Below are positions 23,732 through 24,441 of a DNA stretch of 24,441 nucleotides, in pieces. This DNA is from Firmicutes bacterium CAG:882 (GTDB lineage Bacteria; Bacillota; Clostridia; Lachnospirales; Lachnospiraceae), in the NCBI GenBank assembly GCA_000435595.1, contig FR895403.1, forward strand, positions 80,458 to 104,898, written 5' to 3'. The position numbers and the translations under genes were made by a program. The notes below the pieces were generated by a model. The model saw only the letters and a list, made by a program, of their open reading frames with translations. It ran no database searches and was not told the DNA's origin. How positions within the stretch are numbered: position 1 is the stretch's first letter; each line of letters begins with the position of its first letter.

Positions 23732-23760
23732 TTGCAAAGATTGAATGATGTTAGTATAAT
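23732..23760 (+). promoter_or_regulatory. Promoter of the BlaI-like gene
   Basis: TTGCAA (23732-23737), 17 bases, then a perfect TATAAT (23755-23760). AGTATAATACT (23753-23763) is a perfect 11-bp palindrome over the -10, a possible operator for the encoded repressor. Confidence 0.72.
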
Positions 23761-23800
23761 ACTCATATCGGTAAAATAAGAATAAGTTTGGAGGATACAC

Positions 23801-24190
23801 ATGAGTAAGAGAACAGTATTTACAGAGTTAAGCGTATGCGAGACTTTAATTATGAGACAGATATGGGCTTACGAAGGCGACATACCTGTACAGACATTAA
23901 TCGTTAAGCTTAATGAGGAATATGGCAAGAACTACGCAAGAACAACAGTTGTAACCTTCCTTTCAAAGCTTAAGGAGAAGAAGTTCGTAGAAACATACCG
24001 TATCGGCAAGATGTCCTTCGCTAAAGCACTTCGTACCGAGGAAGACTATAGACGTAAGGTTATTCAGGATGATGCGGATTTCTGGTTTGAAGGCAAGCCT
24101 TCAGCTTTACTTGCATCTCTTTGCGAGGGTAGAAAGCTCTCTAAGGAAGAAGCAGCTAAGATTAAGGAGCTTATCAAGACAGCAGAATAA
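23801..24190 (+). CDS. BlaI/MecI/CopY family transcriptional regulator
   Basis: The 129-residue protein has the winged-helix domain of the BlaI/MecI group: LSVCETLIMRQIWAYEGDIPVQTLIVKL, then the recognition helix and wing in NYARTTVVTFLSKLKEKKFVETYRIGKMSFAKAL. A C-terminal dimerisation helix pair follows, with WFEGKPSALLASL as in the family. Such regulators repress their own and neighbouring promoters, and some are inactivated by a partner membrane protease of BlaR type. No BlaR-like gene is in the window. The ribosome site GGAGGA is well placed. Confidence 0.88.
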   Translation: MSKRTVFTELSVCETLIMRQIWAYEGDIPVQTLIVKLNEEYGKNYARTTVVTFLSKLKEKKFVETYRIGKMSFAKALRTEEDYRRKVIQDDADFWFEGKPSALLASLCEGRKLSKEEAAKIKELIKTAE

Positions 24191-24252
24191 TGTCTGCAGC
24201 ATTGAAACACAAGTACTTTGTTATGGATGCGGCAATACTACGCTGATACCGA

Positions 24253-24282
24253 TTGCGGACGCTATTGTCGAAGATATATAAT
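24253..24282 (+). promoter_or_regulatory. Promoter of the candidate small RNA
   Basis: TTGCGG (24253-24258), 18 bases, then a perfect TATAAT (24277-24282). No gene of any size starts with a ribosome site within the following 100 bases. Confidence 0.5.
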
Positions 24283-24288
24283 TTCCGG

Positions 24289-24400
24289 TACAAGGTACGC
24301 AGGGGCGTGCTGTGTTCCGACAGCAGCCCCATAAAGAGGATAATTAAGATACTTATACATAATATGACCGGATGAGCAGCAAGATGCTTATCCGGTTTTT
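24289..24400 (+). ncRNA. Candidate small RNA of about 110 nt
   Basis: The start is inferred seven bases after the -10 at 24277-24282 and the end from the terminator. Near the 5' end is a strong hairpin: GGGGC (24302-24306) and TGCTGT (24308-24313) pair with ACAGCA and GCCCC (24320-24330) around the loop GTTCCG, with one bulged G. A middle AT-rich single strand contains AAGAGGATAATTAAG. No open frame longer than a few codons exists. I do not recognise it as 6S, SRP, RNase P, tmRNA or a known riboswitch. Confidence 0.4.
24367..24400 (+). terminator. Intrinsic terminator
   Basis: ACCGGAT (24367-24373) and AGCA pair with TGCT and ATCCGGT (24385-24396), followed by TTTTT. It can end both the BlaI-like transcript and the candidate small RNA. 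Confidence 0.82.
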
Positions 24401-24411
24401 GTGTATTAGGC

Positions 24412-24429
24412 TTCAGGTGTCAAAACATG
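24412..24429 (+). repeat. Third copy of the 3553-3650 repeat arm
   Basis: TTCAGGTGTCAAAACATG is identical to 3555-3572, the left arm of the 98-bp inverted repeat. The window ends 12 bases later, so a partner arm cannot be seen. Both occurrences follow an intrinsic terminator. Confidence 0.7.
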
Positions 24430-24441
24430 CTTTCACAACTT

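Noticed and set aside
24069..24281. 70-residue plus-strand frame overlapping the end of the BlaI-like gene
   Set aside because: Most of it is an off-frame reading of the regulator gene and it lacks a ribosome site.

Overview
The window looks like chromosomal DNA of a low-to-mid-GC Gram-positive Clostridia, most likely a Lachnospiraceae gut or rumen commensal. The evidence is a MecA adaptor, a CwlD-type amidase, the housekeeping run metG-tatD-rsmA, a DUF6128-like protein, and strong AGGAGG ribosome sites with GTG and TTG starts. No outer-membrane export gene is present. I cannot name the genus. No CRISPR array, tRNA, rRNA or transposase gene was seen.

Left part (1-3740): mecA lies alone on the minus strand. 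Facing away from it is a small cluster: a Ser/Thr protein kinase with a C-terminal degenerate ParA/MinD-like domain, a stand-alone protein of the same P-loop-like type, and an 82-residue unknown protein, closed by a strong terminator. A 98-bp inverted-repeat element and one of two copies of an 80-bp dispersed repeat follow. One arm of the inverted repeat recurs at the far right end.

Centre (3803-18760): a membrane-anchored GH18 hydrolase is followed by a terminator-like hairpin that also contains the ribosome site and start codon of cwlD. From cwlD onward nine genes run in one direction with overlaps or short gaps and look like one operon. Five are a Gram-positive Pel-type exopolysaccharide machine: PelD (with an SDR/epimerase-like domain at its N-terminus and a GGDEF-like end that keeps an RxxD c-di-GMP I-site), PelE, a DUF2194/PelA-type deacetylase, the PelF glycosyltransferase, and PelG. 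PelG is fused in frame to a CotH-kinase domain through what reads as an embedded lipoprotein signal peptide. A VTC (polyphosphate-polymerase-fold) protein, a DUF4956 membrane protein and a DUF4832 glycosidase-like protein follow. My reading is a c-di-GMP-responsive polysaccharide synthesis and export complex coupled to a surface CotH kinase and a VTC/DUF4956 unit. No outer-membrane PelB or PelC is present, as expected for a Gram-positive cell.

Right part (18842-24441): metG, tatD and rsmA are followed by a folded leader that overlaps the start of a DUF6128-like gene. A BlaI/MecI-family regulator with a textbook promoter comes next. The last 250 bases have no convincing gene but hold a promoter, a GC-rich hairpin and an intrinsic terminator, which together suggest a small RNA of about 110 nt.

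Two gene junctions (kinase/NTPase and pelF/pelG) look one base away from a more canonical arrangement, each at a short A-run, and pelG/cotH may be a third, weaker case. This could mean real fusions and frameshifts or base-call errors, and should be checked before building on those junctions.
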